From an uncultured Alistipes sp. (GTDB taxonomy: Bacteria > Bacteroidota > Bacteroidia > Bacteroidales > Rikenellaceae), in the NCBI GenBank assembly GCA_900550375.1, contig URRP01000005.1, forward strand, positions 20,261 to 84,260: 64,000 bases of DNA. Reading direction: 5' to 3'. The notes beneath the pieces are model-generated. The model worked only from the letters and a program-made list of their open reading frames with translations. It was not told the DNA's origin and did no database searches. Of the stretch, positions 1 to 7,262 are shown in pieces. The stretch's first letter is position 1. Every line of letters begins with the position of its first letter. The translations under genes and the position numbers were made by a program.

Positions 1-1
1 G

Positions 2-916
2 AAGCCCGCCGTAATGCTGTTCGACTGTATCTTTTTCCGCAAGGTGCGCAAAGCCTTCGGCGGCGAACTGCGGTTCTTCGTAGGCGGCGGAGCGCTGCTC
101 GACGCGGAGCTGCAACGCTTCTTCTATGCCGTAGGTATGCCGATGTTTCAGGGATACGGACTTTCGGAGGCGACGCCCGTCATCTCCTCCAACTCGCCCA
201 GACCCCGCAAATGCCGCTTCGGTTCGTCCGGCACGCTGGTGCAGCCGCTCGACTGCCGTATTCTCGACGAAGAGGGACGGGAGATGCCGAACGGGCAAAA
301 GGGCGAAATCGTCATCCGCGGAGAGAACGTCATGGCCGGCTACTGGAAGAATCCCGAAGCGACGGCCGACACCATGCGCGACGGCTGGCTTCATACGGGC
401 GACATGGGCTACCTGACCGACGACGGCTTCCTCTATGTGCTGGGACGCTTCAAAAGCCTGCTGATCGCCTCCGACGGTGAGAAATACAGTCCCGAAGGGA
501 TGGAGGAGACGATCGCCGATACGTCGCGGCTGATCGATCAGATCATCGTTCACAACAACCAGAATCCCTATACCGTGGCCATCGTCGTGCCCAATCGCGA
601 CGAACTGCGGCAACGTCATCAGGCTACCGGAAACGATCTTGCAGCGTTGGCAAAAGAGGTCATGGGCGAGATCGACGCTTTCCGTTCGGGCGGCGTCCAT
701 GCAGGCGAATTCCCCGACCGTTGGCTGCCGTCGGCCGTCGCCATCGTCGACGAGGCGTTCACTGAGCAGAACGGACTGGTCAACAGCACAATGAAGGTCG
801 TTCGCAACAGGGTAGAGGAGCACTTCCACGACCGGCTGGAAGCGCTCTATACGCCCGAAGGAAAACGGCCCGACAGCCCGCAGAACCTCGCTTCGCTGCA
901 AAAGCTGTTGGAATAA
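2..916 (+). CDS. Long-chain acyl-CoA synthetase (AMP-forming), C-terminal part
   Basis: Last ~305 residues of a fatty-acid:CoA ligase of the ANL (adenylate-forming) superfamily, which activates fatty acids to acyl-AMP and transfers them to CoA. The frame is open from base 2 with no start in the window, so the N-terminal half with the P-loop lies outside. Visible motifs are YGLSEATP (A5 region), HTGDMGYL (A7), the hinge GRFKSLLIASDGEKYSPE (A8), and NSTMKVVRNRV near the C-terminus, whose lysine is the candidate A10 residue. The length after the A5 motif fits FAA1-type enzymes. A hairpin terminator follows 20 bp after the stop. Substrate chain length cannot be read from this part. Confidence 0.9.
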   Translation, partial: KPAVMLFDCIFFRKVRKAFGGELRFFVGGGALLDAELQRFFYAVGMPMFQGYGLSEATPVISSNSPRPRKCRFGSSGTLVQPLDCRILDEEGREMPNGQKGEIVIRGENVMAGYWKNPEATADTMRDGWLHTGDMGYLTDDGFLYVLGRFKSLLIASDGEKYSPEGMEETIADTSRLIDQIIVHNNQNPYTVAIVVPNRDELRQRHQATGNDLAALAKEVMGEIDAFRSGGVHAGEFPDRWLPSAVAIVDEAFTEQNGLVNSTMKVVRNRVEEHFHDRLEALYTPEGKRPDSPQNLASLQKLLE

Positions 917-935
917 CCCGATTTTTCGGAAAAAC

Positions 936-975
936 GCGGGAATGGGTCCTCCGATTCATTCCCGCATTGTATTTT
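936..975 (+). terminator. Rho-independent terminator after the acyl-CoA synthetase gene
   Basis: A perfect 9-bp stem (GCGGGAATG at 936-944 with CATTCCCGC at 957-965) closes a 12-nt loop and is followed by a T-rich tail ending near 975. It lies 20 bp after the stop codon. Confidence 0.7.
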
Positions 976-1093
976 TCGCCATCCGCCTGCGGATTCGGAT
1001 GCCCGCGACCGATGCAGACGATCGAGAAACAACGACGGCAGTCCGGCCGGAATCATTTTTTTCGAAGGATGCCTCAGAAAAAAGCGGAACCCG

Positions 1094-1124
1094 TTGGATG
1101 TTCACTGTTTTTTTATTACTTTTG
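1094..1124 (+). promoter_or_regulatory. Bacteroidota-type promoter for tRNA-Gly
   Basis: TTGG at 1094-1097, a 19-bp spacer, then TACTTTTG at 1117-1124, matching the Bacteroidota -33/-7 pattern (TTTG, about 20 bp, TAnnTTTG). It sits 41 bp before the mature tRNA 5' end. Confidence 0.6.
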
Positions 1125-1165
1125 TCCTGCTTTCGAAGGTTTTCCTTCCAAAGTCCGATACAATT

Positions 1166-1237
1166 GCGGGAGTAGCTCAGGGGTAGAGCATCAGCTTCCC
1201 AAGCTGAGGGTCACGGGTTCGAATCCCGCTTCCCGCT
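1166..1237 (+). tRNA. tRNA-Gly (anticodon CCC)
   Basis: A 72-nt cloverleaf can be folded by eye. The acceptor stem GCGGGAG pairs with TTCCCGC (last pair G-U), the D arm is GCTC...GAGC, the anticodon stem TCAGC/GCTGA closes the loop TTCCCAA with anticodon CCC (reads GGG), and the T arm has loop TTCGAAT. The discriminator base is T and CCA is not encoded. The outermost T-stem pair appears to be an A-C mismatch (1213/1229). It is preceded by a promoter and followed by a strong hairpin, so it is transcribed alone. tRNA genes are common integration sites, and AT-rich atypical sequence follows, but I found no repeated copy of the tRNA 3' end downstream. Confidence 0.95.
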
Positions 1238-1244
1238 CGCAAAA

Positions 1245-1284
1245 GAAAATCGCTTCTGTAACTTTACAGAAGCGATTTTCTTTG
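1245..1284 (+). terminator. Terminator of the tRNA-Gly transcript
   Basis: A perfect 16-bp inverted repeat (arms 1245-1260 and 1265-1280) with a 4-nt loop begins 8 bp after the tRNA; the descending arm ends TTTTC and runs into TTTG. Confidence 0.9.
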
Positions 1285-1373
1285 TTTTACAACCCTTCAC
1301 GAGAAATTTTTCTTCAACTTTATAAACCCCTTGAACACGCTCTGATTATATTTGTCTGCACAGGTCGTCGTGC

Positions 1374-1460
1374 ATGAGGTACAAAACGCCCAGCCTCGTG
1401 AAACGAATTATCTTCGACGCGTACAAATCCCTATCAGCCCTTTCCCGACTGGAGCAATGA
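1374..1460 (+). CDS. Possible 28-aa small ORF behind a promoter core
   Basis: Speculative. A TATATTTG promoter core at 1347-1354 lies 20 bp before an ATG at 1374. The ORF encodes 28 residues (begins MRYKTPSLVKR, ends ALSRLEQ), basic at the start. Its TGA stop overlaps (ATGA) an ATG at 1457 that opens MKKIVIDIIRILYPLFYCF, a hydrophobic peptide. That second frame runs to 1597, into the 3' end of the opposite-strand gene at 1504-1938. No good -33 element is visible. The pair may be genuine small proteins or the decayed 5' end of a lost gene. I do not recognise a family. Confidence 0.25.
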   Translation: MRYKTPSLVKRIIFDAYKSLSALSRLEQ

Positions 1461-1503
1461 AGAAAATCGTTATTGATATAATCCGCATTTTATACCCTTT
1501 GTT

Positions 1504-1938
1504 TTATTGCTTTTTCAGCTCTTCGATCAACCGTGCGACATCGGGCGTCACTCCCTGCCGGCGGAGATCGTCGAATGCCGCTTCGATCAGGCGATGAAGT
1601 TCGGATAAGAAATCAGCAGGCTGCGATGCCGTGAGTTTTTTAACGAGGGAGACATAAAGCCGCAGCAATTCTTTGAGTCGCTGCGGAATCACAATCTCGG
1701 TAAGACGTTCGGCGGGGTAGTGCAGATAGTGACGAAACGTATTCTCGCCGATACCCCACAAATCGCGAATGATAAGCCAGTAGCAGCGGCTGTGGCACCA
1801 GCGGACATCGCCCGCTTCATAAAACAACGAATCGACATAACGGACCAGAGCAATGCGATAAAGGCTGTGCTTCTCTGCAAGCGGCTTTCTCGGCGATTCG
1901 AAAAACTGATTTTCAATTTCTTGTACGAAGTTCTTCAT
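1504..1938 (-). CDS. Hypothetical protein, possible helix-turn-helix region
   Basis: A 144-residue soluble protein that I do not recognise. It is mostly helical in appearance and rich in Arg, Leu and aromatic residues. The segment around LWGIGENTFRHYLHYP (residues ~60-75) has the spacing of a helix-turn-helix recognition unit, which is only a suggestion. There is no signal peptide or membrane segment. Base composition is lower in GC than the flanking core genes. The start at 1938 is the first ATG after the folded leader at 1943-2097. It stands alone between tRNA-Gly and marC, pointing towards the tRNA, which fits a remnant of an integrated element. Function unknown. Confidence 0.55.
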   Translation of the reverse strand: MKNFVQEIENQFFESPRKPLAEKHSLYRIALVRYVDSLFYEAGDVRWCHSRCYWLIIRDLWGIGENTFRHYLHYPAERLTEIVIPQRLKELLRLYVSLVKKLTASQPADFLSELHRLIEAAFDDLRRQGVTPDVARLIEELKKQ

Positions 1939-1942
1939 ACGA

Positions 1943-2097
1943 GCATATTATTTGGGACATTAGGTTCATAATATGCGCGATCTTGGTTCGCCATGTTTGA
2001 GGTCTGGTAAAACGACAAAAGCAACAAAAACTCGCCAAGAACCGCGCATATAACGGCTCTCAGCTGTTCATCTTTGTTGCTTTTAGTTTACCAGACC
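1943..2097 (-). promoter_or_regulatory. Folded leader with interleaved, mutually exclusive inverted repeats
   Basis: Directly upstream (minus strand) of the gene starting at 1938. Two inverted-repeat pairs interlock in the order A-B-A'-B'. A (1971-1986) pairs with A' (2035-2051) over 9+6 bp, core ATATGCGCG plus TCTTGG. B (2001-2028) pairs with B' (2073-2097) over 11+12 bp, cores GGTCTGGTAAA and AAAAGCAACAAA. The first bases of A (TAATATGC, 1969-1976) also pair perfectly with GCATATTA at 1943-1950, next to the start codon. A can therefore form either A-A' or a hairpin beside the start, as in attenuator or pseudoknot leaders. A DNA-level role (recombination site or transposon end) is the alternative. 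Confidence 0.45.
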
Positions 2098-2605
2098 TTC
2101 AGATTGAATAAACAGCTTTTTATAACTCTATATTTTAAACCAAATATAGTAATTTTTTCTTAAAATACAAAATTATATTGCCATCTTTTAACTACTCTGC
2201 TCACTGTCAAACTATTTCAAAACCGGATCGGAGTTTTCTTACCATGCGGCAGCAAGGAATATCGCTGCCTGAGGATCGAGGATCTATGCCCACCGAGGAC
2301 TTTGACAAGAGAAGCGGCCGGCAGCAAGAATCAAAGCCTTACGTATCAGCGATATGTAAGGCTTTTTCATTTTAGGCCGGAGCAGAAAAGAACGCCCCCT
2401 TGCCTGAAGCCCGAGAGAATTGCAGGTTCGGCCGTACCGTGCACCGGACGGCTCCCCGCTCGAAAACACGCGTCCCATGCGCGCCGCTCTTTTCGCGCCG
2501 CCGCTCCCGCTTTGGCCTCATATTTGAGTCCTCGAGCCAAAGCCGTATCCAGCGATACGTAGGGAATCGTTACGTCAACCGTCGGAACCGATAAAAAACG
2601 ACAAG
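2098..2605. other. Non-coding stretch with a hairpin, no supported gene
   Basis: About 500 bp without a convincing gene. The first ~100 bp are very AT-rich and contain a small hairpin (CTATATTT at 2128-2135 with AAATATAG at 2142-2149). A terminator-like hairpin occupies 2333-2368 (AAAGCCTTAC at 2333-2342 with GTAAGGCTTT at 2356-2365, then T residues). From ~2370 to 2600 composition returns to GC-rich. Short ORFs exist in several frames but look random. Confidence 0.5.
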
Positions 2606-3280
2606 ATGCTAAAAGGCTCTATCTTCATGTTCATATCCTCCTTCATGGCGCTGTTTCCAGTGGCGAATCCCGTAGGAGCGGGATTCCTCGTGAACGGGTT
2701 TCTGTCGGGGCTGGACGAGGATACACGCAAATCCATCATCCGAAGGATCGTCACCGACTACCTGTTGGTCGGTCTGGGAAGTCTGGCCGTCGGACATTTC
2801 GTGCTGGCGCTCTTCGATCTGTCGCTGCCGATCATCCAGCTGGGCGGCGGTCTGCTGATCTGCCGCACGGCGCTGCAATGGCTCGGCGACTCCGACGCTT
2901 CGGCCGGCCGCGTATCGAAGAAAAACGCCGATCCCATCAGCCTGCGGGCAATCGAATCCCGGATATTTTATCCCATCACGTTCCCGATCAGCATCGGCCC
3001 CGGCAGCGTCTCGGTCATTCTCACGATGATGGCCTCGGCCAGTATTCGGGGCGATTGGGTCAGGAGCCTGCTGAACTATACGATCATCGCCGTAGTCATC
3101 CTGCTGATGTGCTCGATCCTCTACCTGTTTCTGACGCAGGGACAGAAGATCGTCAAAAAAATCGGCGACAGCGGCAGCATCGTCATCAACAAGATGGTCG
3201 CATTCTTCACCTTCTGCGTCGGCATTCAGATCGTGGTGGCAGGCATCGCCAAAATATTTCATCTGACGACGACACTGTAA
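2606..3280 (+). CDS. MarC family integral membrane protein
   Basis: A 224-residue polytopic inner-membrane protein of the MarC/UPF0056 family, whose transport substrate is not established. The signature FPVANPVGAGF near residue 16 and the later stretch FPISIGPGSVS match the family's two inverted-repeat halves with conserved NP/GPG turns. Six hydrophobic segments can be counted. Length is normal for the family. The start at 2606 follows an A-rich stretch and gives a first membrane segment directly after MLKGS. The multiple-antibiotic-resistance name is historical and does not imply resistance. It stands alone, followed by a decayed gene on the same strand. Confidence 0.85.
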   Translation: MLKGSIFMFISSFMALFPVANPVGAGFLVNGFLSGLDEDTRKSIIRRIVTDYLLVGLGSLAVGHFVLALFDLSLPIIQLGGGLLICRTALQWLGDSDASAGRVSKKNADPISLRAIESRIFYPITFPISIGPGSVSVILTMMASASIRGDWVRSLLNYTIIAVVILLMCSILYLFLTQGQKIVKKIGDSGSIVINKMVAFFTFCVGIQIVVAGIAKIFHLTTTL

Positions 3281-3342
3281 CCGTTCAATCAATCACGCCA
3301 TGGGGACATAAAAAAGAGAGCACATTAGCAGCCCCTCAAAGC

Positions 3343-3872
3343 AGGGATATCAAAAAGGACGGCGTGATGCTCTACGACAGCGGAGCCTACAAGCTGGCGC
3401 GCCGCCGAAAACTCAACTATGCCGAGATCGCTGAAATGGCACAGGAGTATTTTGAGGATAAGTTTCCGTTTGCAAGTCGCTTTTTTGCCAATGCTCAACG
3501 CGATGCCCAAGACGGAGAATTTAGAATGTCTGCATTTAATTTACATCAGGCCACCGAAAACTTTCTGCGGACGATCCCGCGATGGTCTTTATTCTGTACG
3601 GCTACAAGGAACACGATCTAGCCTTCCTGATGAACGAGTGCAAGAAACATACGCTGGAGATTTACCGCGCCTTCCCGCAGGACATCGACGAGGAACGGCG
3701 CCTGTTCAAACTCCTGCAGGACGCCTACGTACAGGCCCGCTACAACAAAAACTTCATCGTCACACGCGCCGACATCGACGCCCTCGTCCCCCGCATCGAA
3801 CTCCTGCGCGATATCACCCAAAAGGTCTGCCGCGAACGGATCGACGAATACGGGCGGCTGATGAAAAAATGA
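3343..3872 (+). pseudogene. Remnant of a nucleotidyltransferase-HEPN gene, 5'-truncated and frameshifted
   Basis: The translated remnant begins RDIKKDGVMLYDSG, the usual end of an MNT-type nucleotidyltransferase domain, and continues into a HEPN domain (AFNLHQATENFLRT). The catalytic nucleotidyltransferase part (GSxxxD) is absent upstream. Near 3577-3580 the frame breaks: the first frame runs into PRWSLFCT and stops at 3621, while the HEPN sequence continues in another frame from MVFILYGYKEHDLAF (ATG at 3582) to a stop at 3872. Losing one base, or gaining two, around CCCGCG explains the shift. The HEPN C-terminal helices (RYNKNFIV...) are intact, so the break is recent or a short HEPN peptide could still be made. 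Decay is more likely than programmed frameshifting because the upstream domain is also lost. Confidence 0.75.
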
Positions 3873-3938
3873 CCTTCGGCGGTCACGACGGCCGCAGGGT
3901 ATTCGGGCGGACGCTCCCGAAATCGTGATTCTGCGCGG

Positions 3939-4454
3939 CTATCCGAAAAGTTTCAGTGCGATTTCGGCGCAGGCTTCGGCGTCGGCCAATGCATGATGAT
4001 GATTTTCAAGCAGATAACCACACGCTTCGGAAACAGTGTGCAGCTGGTAGTTGGGCAGTCCTTTGAGCAGCCGGCGCGAAGCGCTCAGCGTACACAGAAA
4101 CCGGTAATCGGGATAGGGGAGTCCATAGAAAGCATGGACGGCCCGCAGACACCCCTCGTCGAAGGGCGAGTTGTGCGCCACAAGCGGCAGCCCCTCGATG
4201 TGCGGAGCGATTTCGTTCCATACCGCCGGAAACAACGGAGCATCCTCGGTATCGCCGCGCGTAAGTCCATGAATAGCCGTGGTGAACCCCGAGTAATAGT
4301 TGGGATAGGGGCGGATCAGCCGGTAGATGCTCTCCGCCGGCGTACCCTCCCGAACGATCACCACGCCCACACTGCACACGCTCGTGCGCTGCCCATTGGC
4401 CGTTTCGAAATCGATCGCGGCAAAATCCCTGATCTGTTGTTTCACGCTCTGCAT
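3939..4454 (-). CDS. DnaQ-like 3'-5' exonuclease (DEDDh)
   Basis: A 171-residue exonuclease related to the DNA polymerase III epsilon subunit, hydrolysing DNA or RNA 3' ends with two metal ions. Exo I is AIDFETAN (D15, E17), Exo II is AHNSPFDEGCL (D99), and Exo III is HHALADAEA (H153 and D158, spaced H-x4-D), so the DEDDh set is complete. There is no polymerase-binding tail or BRCT domain, so it is one of the short stand-alone exonucleases and not the replicative proofreader. Start at 4454 gives only 10 residues before the catalytic strand. It is convergent with the HEPN remnant and has no operon partner. Confidence 0.9.
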   Translation of the reverse strand: MQSVKQQIRDFAAIDFETANGQRTSVCSVGVVIVREGTPAESIYRLIRPYPNYYSGFTTAIHGLTRGDTEDAPLFPAVWNEIAPHIEGLPLVAHNSPFDEGCLRAVHAFYGLPYPDYRFLCTLSASRRLLKGLPNYQLHTVSEACGYLLENHHHALADAEACAEIALKLFG

Positions 4455-4463
4455 CTCTATCGA

Positions 4464-4486
4464 AAGAAGCCGGGGTAGTCCCGGCC
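4464..4486 (-). terminator. Terminator for the FISUMP lipoprotein gene
   Basis: Read on the minus strand, a 6-bp GC stem (GCCGGG/CCCGGC, arms 4480-4485 and 4469-4474) is followed by TTCTTTC. It lies ~135 bp past the stop at 4621 and just before dnaQ-like; a moderate case. Confidence 0.45.
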
Positions 4487-4620
4487 TCCGTTGTTTTCTA
4501 TTTTCAGAAAGTATCCGATTCGCTGTCTTCGTGCGGCCCGCCGAACCCGCAATCTCCCGCTTGCGGAATCCAACTGAAGCACCCTTCGCGCCGCAGCTGT
4601 AAAGAAGACCGCGCCGAAAC

Positions 4621-6063
4621 TTAGCGTATCTTCACACAGCGCACCTGCATACCTCCGGCGGCATACTGCAACGCCGCACCTTGGAACGACGAGCCGGCAC
4701 GTGTGCCGTTGATGTCGAACGAGAAGTCCATCGCATAGGCCTCCTTGCCTTCGCCCGTCGAACTCCAGTAGTAGCCCGTCCACGGAGTCGGACGCACTTC
4801 GTTATCGTTCATATTGGTCAGCGCACCGGTGTAGAAACTGCGGCGGCCTGCGCCGGGGAAGAACGCCTCGTTCGTACCGTCGGTCAGCGTAAAGCCGTAA
4901 TTCTTCTCCAGCTCAGGTTCGATGGCATCCTTGATGCTCAACGCGGCAAACACCTCTTTCGAAGGTACTTTCCACCCCCTCGGACACGGATCGTTGTTGT
5001 TTTTATCCGCCTTCCACAACGACGCATCGGCCGTCTGAAGCCAGTTGTAGCCGCTCGCCTCGGTGCCCGTGATGAAGGTCATGGCGTGCGCATTGGCATA
5101 GCTCATCACCCCCCGCTCGGAATCCGTCGCGGCATATTCGGTATAGACGCGCAGGTTCTGGCTGTCGTAGATCAGTGCATCGGCCGAATTGGCCATGTTG
5201 TAATAGCGCGGCCCGACAAAGGGATCTTTGCGCCCCCACTGGTAGTAGACACCGTAAGATGCGTAAATATCCTCTGCGGAACTGCCCGAAACACCACCCG
5301 CACCCAGATTGCGCTTCATCATTACCTCGCCGCCCAGCTCGACCTGCTCCTCGGCGGGATCGAACTCCGCACACCACAGATGCCACGACCACAGCAGGTT
5401 GCCGGCCGAATCGAACGCGCCGAGCAGGGCATTGCCGTGACTGAAGAACTCCTTCTTCTTATCGTCGATACCGATGGCATGGTAGAAATAAGCCTTGCCG
5501 TCGACCAGCTTCGGAAATTCGATCACTTTGTAAGGCGTCTCCCACATAATCGCCACGCTGGCCGGAGAGAGCGTCGCCTCGGTATCCTCGCCCTTGCGGG
5601 TCACGTCGATGCAGTAGCGCGCATTCGACTTGTTGACGATATAGCAATTGGAGGGTTGATCCGTGAGATCGACCACCTCGGCAAGCGAAACATAGAGCGA
5701 GGTGGAGACGCTCGATCCGCCCGACGAACGACCCGTCAGATAGACGGTCCCGAATCTGACGTTGGTATTCTCCTCGTCGGCCTGCGTGCTCTCCTCGGGA
5801 AAGGTCGTCGGCGCAGTCACGTAGATGCGGCGTTCGTTCATATCGACCGAAACCGACCACCCCTGAGGAACGGTCGTCGGAGAGACCGTCGCGATATTGA
5901 CCGCCGTAAAGCCTACCGAAGCCGTACCGCCCGGTTCATCGACGAAAGCGCCCCGTTCGTTGAGGAGGAACGAGTAGACCTCGTTGTCCTTTTTACACGA
6001 CTGAAGCAGCACCGCCGTAACGACGACCAGCCCCACGAAGATTTTCACTGTCAGATTTTTCAT
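4621..6063 (-). CDS. Exported lipoprotein with C-terminal FISUMP-like domain
   Basis: About 480 residues starting at the ATG at 6063, which places a lipoprotein signal peptide (MKNLTVKIFVGLVV, lipobox LLQSC) at the N-terminus; an upstream in-frame ATG at 6111 would bury it. The C-terminal ~240 residues carry the landmarks of the Fibrobacter succinogenes major paralogous (FISUMP) fold: MMKRNLGA, YYQWGRKDPF, NDPCPRGWKVPS, GYYWSST and QVRCVKIR. The middle part is a beta-rich region of the type seen in fimbrillin-like surface proteins. It is probably anchored at the outer membrane and surface exposed; ligand unknown. A TATATTTG core sits 37 bp before the start. Confidence 0.8.
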   Translation of the reverse strand: MKNLTVKIFVGLVVVTAVLLQSCKKDNEVYSFLLNERGAFVDEPGGTASVGFTAVNIATVSPTTVPQGWSVSVDMNERRIYVTAPTTFPEESTQADEENTNVRFGTVYLTGRSSGGSSVSTSLYVSLAEVVDLTDQPSNCYIVNKSNARYCIDVTRKGEDTEATLSPASVAIMWETPYKVIEFPKLVDGKAYFYHAIGIDDKKKEFFSHGNALLGAFDSAGNLLWSWHLWCAEFDPAEEQVELGGEVMMKRNLGAGGVSGSSAEDIYASYGVYYQWGRKDPFVGPRYYNMANSADALIYDSQNLRVYTEYAATDSERGVMSYANAHAMTFITGTEASGYNWLQTADASLWKADKNNNDPCPRGWKVPSKEVFAALSIKDAIEPELEKNYGFTLTDGTNEAFFPGAGRRSFYTGALTNMNDNEVRPTPWTGYYWSSTGEGKEAYAMDFSFDINGTRAGSSFQGAALQYAAGGMQVRCVKIR

Positions 6064-6099
6064 TTGTATAAAGCGACTCGTTATTTTCAAAAATATCTG

Positions 6100-6107
6100 C
6101 AAATATA
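6100..6107 (-). promoter_or_regulatory. Promoter core for the FISUMP lipoprotein gene
   Basis: TATATTTG read on the minus strand, 37 bp upstream of the ATG at 6063. No well-spaced TTTG is seen upstream, so only the -7 element is claimed. Confidence 0.5.
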
Positions 6108-6389
6108 CCAAAAAGCAGAGAATAATCCGCTACACTGCCAAATTATTTGTGCTTAGGAATAATTCTTGCCCTCTGCAAGAACGTATGAACGGCCGGAATT
6201 AGTATATCGCCGGCACGCTTCCGACACTTAAGTTTCACGATCTTCCGCCCGAAAAGGAAGATTCGAAGAATGCCGGCGGGTAATCCGGCGTCTGCATGAC
6301 GCCGTAATACGAGGAGGGCGGGATTTCCTGCCGGCACGATTTGCGACAGAACAATACACCTTTCATTCATGCCTTCCTCGCGCTGGTAT
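6108..6389. other. Divergent intergenic region, no gene seen
   Basis: Separates the FISUMP and CDGSH genes. It contains a 7-bp hairpin (TTCTTGC 6163-6169 with GCAAGAA 6175-6181) and several short GCCGGC-type repeats between 6200 and 6330 that could fold. No convincing ORF. Confidence 0.4.
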
Positions 6390-7157
6390 ATGAAAAAAAT
6401 TAAAATCGAAAAGGGATCGAAACAGGCTCCGGCTCGGTTCCGCATCACCGTCGAAGAGACGGGTCCTTATCTGGTTTACGGACAGCCGCCGCTGGCGCAG
6501 CTGTTCATCATGCCCGACGCCGAAGGCGAAAGCTGGTACTTTCAGGAGGGCACGCACTTCTCGACCCAAGCCGAGCCGACGGCGCTGTGCCGCTGCGGCG
6601 CATCGAAAAACAAGCCCTACTGCGACGGGGCGCACGTCCACGCCGCATGGGACCCGAAACTGACGGCCGACGACGCTCCGCTGCTCGACGACATCGAACG
6701 GATTGAGGGCGAGACTCTGTCAATGACCGACAACCCCAAATACTGCGTCTTCGCGCGTTTCTGCGACGCCAAGGGGCAGGCATGGAATCTGGTCGAACAG
6801 TCGGAGAACGCCGAGGCGCGCGAATTGGCGATCCGCGAGGCGTCGATGTGCCCCAGCGGCCGGCTGATGGCATGGGACAACGAGACCGAAACACCCTACG
6901 AATTTCATTTCGAACCGTCGCTGGGGCTGATCGAGGATATCGCCATCGGCGCCAGCAGCGGACTGTGGGTACGCGGCGGAATTCCCGTCAGCCGCGAATC
7001 GGGCGACACCTACGAAATCCGCAACCGCGTCGTGCTGTGCCGCTGCGGAGCATCGCACAACAAGCCCTATTGCGACGGCACGCACGCCTCGATCCGGTTC
7101 AACGACCAGCTCGAAGGAGTTCCTGAAGGCGAAACCGTCCCCGAAAAGGTCTATTGA
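6390..7157 (+). CDS. Double-CDGSH iron-sulfur protein with a ferredoxin-like middle domain
   Basis: A ~255-residue cytoplasmic protein with two CDGSH motifs, each binding one [2Fe-2S] cluster by Cys3-His: CRCGASKNKPYCDGAH (C67, C69, C78, H82) and CRCGASHNKPYCDGTH near the C-terminus. Between them, CVFARFC...SMCPSGRL matches the divergent mono-cluster ferredoxin domain often fused to CDGSH motifs, so up to three clusters are expected. Its role is not known; electron transfer or cluster delivery is an inference. I chose the second in-frame ATG (MKKIKIEKG, 6390) because homologous-looking sequence begins there; 6369 adds seven residues. The gene is monocistronic, with a strong terminator downstream. 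Confidence 0.85.
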   Translation: MKKIKIEKGSKQAPARFRITVEETGPYLVYGQPPLAQLFIMPDAEGESWYFQEGTHFSTQAEPTALCRCGASKNKPYCDGAHVHAAWDPKLTADDAPLLDDIERIEGETLSMTDNPKYCVFARFCDAKGQAWNLVEQSENAEARELAIREASMCPSGRLMAWDNETETPYEFHFEPSLGLIEDIAIGASSGLWVRGGIPVSRESGDTYEIRNRVVLCRCGASHNKPYCDGTHASIRFNDQLEGVPEGETVPEKVY

Positions 7158-7210
7158 GCCGCCTCGTGAAGGAGGGCAGAGGGGGGGGGCTGCCGAACCG
7201 CTCCTCGTAA

Positions 7211-7247
7211 AAGAGGCCTGCCGCAAATAGCGGCAGGCCTCTTTTTT
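7211..7247 (+). terminator. Bidirectional terminator between CDGSH and QueG-like genes
   Basis: Perfect 14-bp stem (7211-7224 with 7230-7243), 5-nt loop, then TTTT on the plus strand and AAAA before the stem for the minus strand. It serves two convergent genes. Confidence 0.9.
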
Positions 7248-7262
7248 CAAACGCGTGAACGC

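Noticed and set aside
2178..2594. Short ORFs between the folded leader and marC.
   Set aside because: They overlap one another in several frames, cross a terminator-like hairpin and show no family resemblance.
1166..2605. Genomic island with attL/attR around tRNA-Gly.
   Set aside because: I found no direct repeat of the tRNA 3' end downstream and no integrase, so only an atypical segment is reported.
3570..3590. Programmed frameshift that would join the two HEPN halves.
   Set aside because: No classical slippery heptamer or downstream stem was seen, and the catalytic nucleotidyltransferase part upstream is already lost, so decay is simpler.
4621..6111. Start of the FISUMP lipoprotein at 6111.
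   Set aside because: The extra 16 residues would precede and hide a good lipoprotein signal peptide that starts at 6063.
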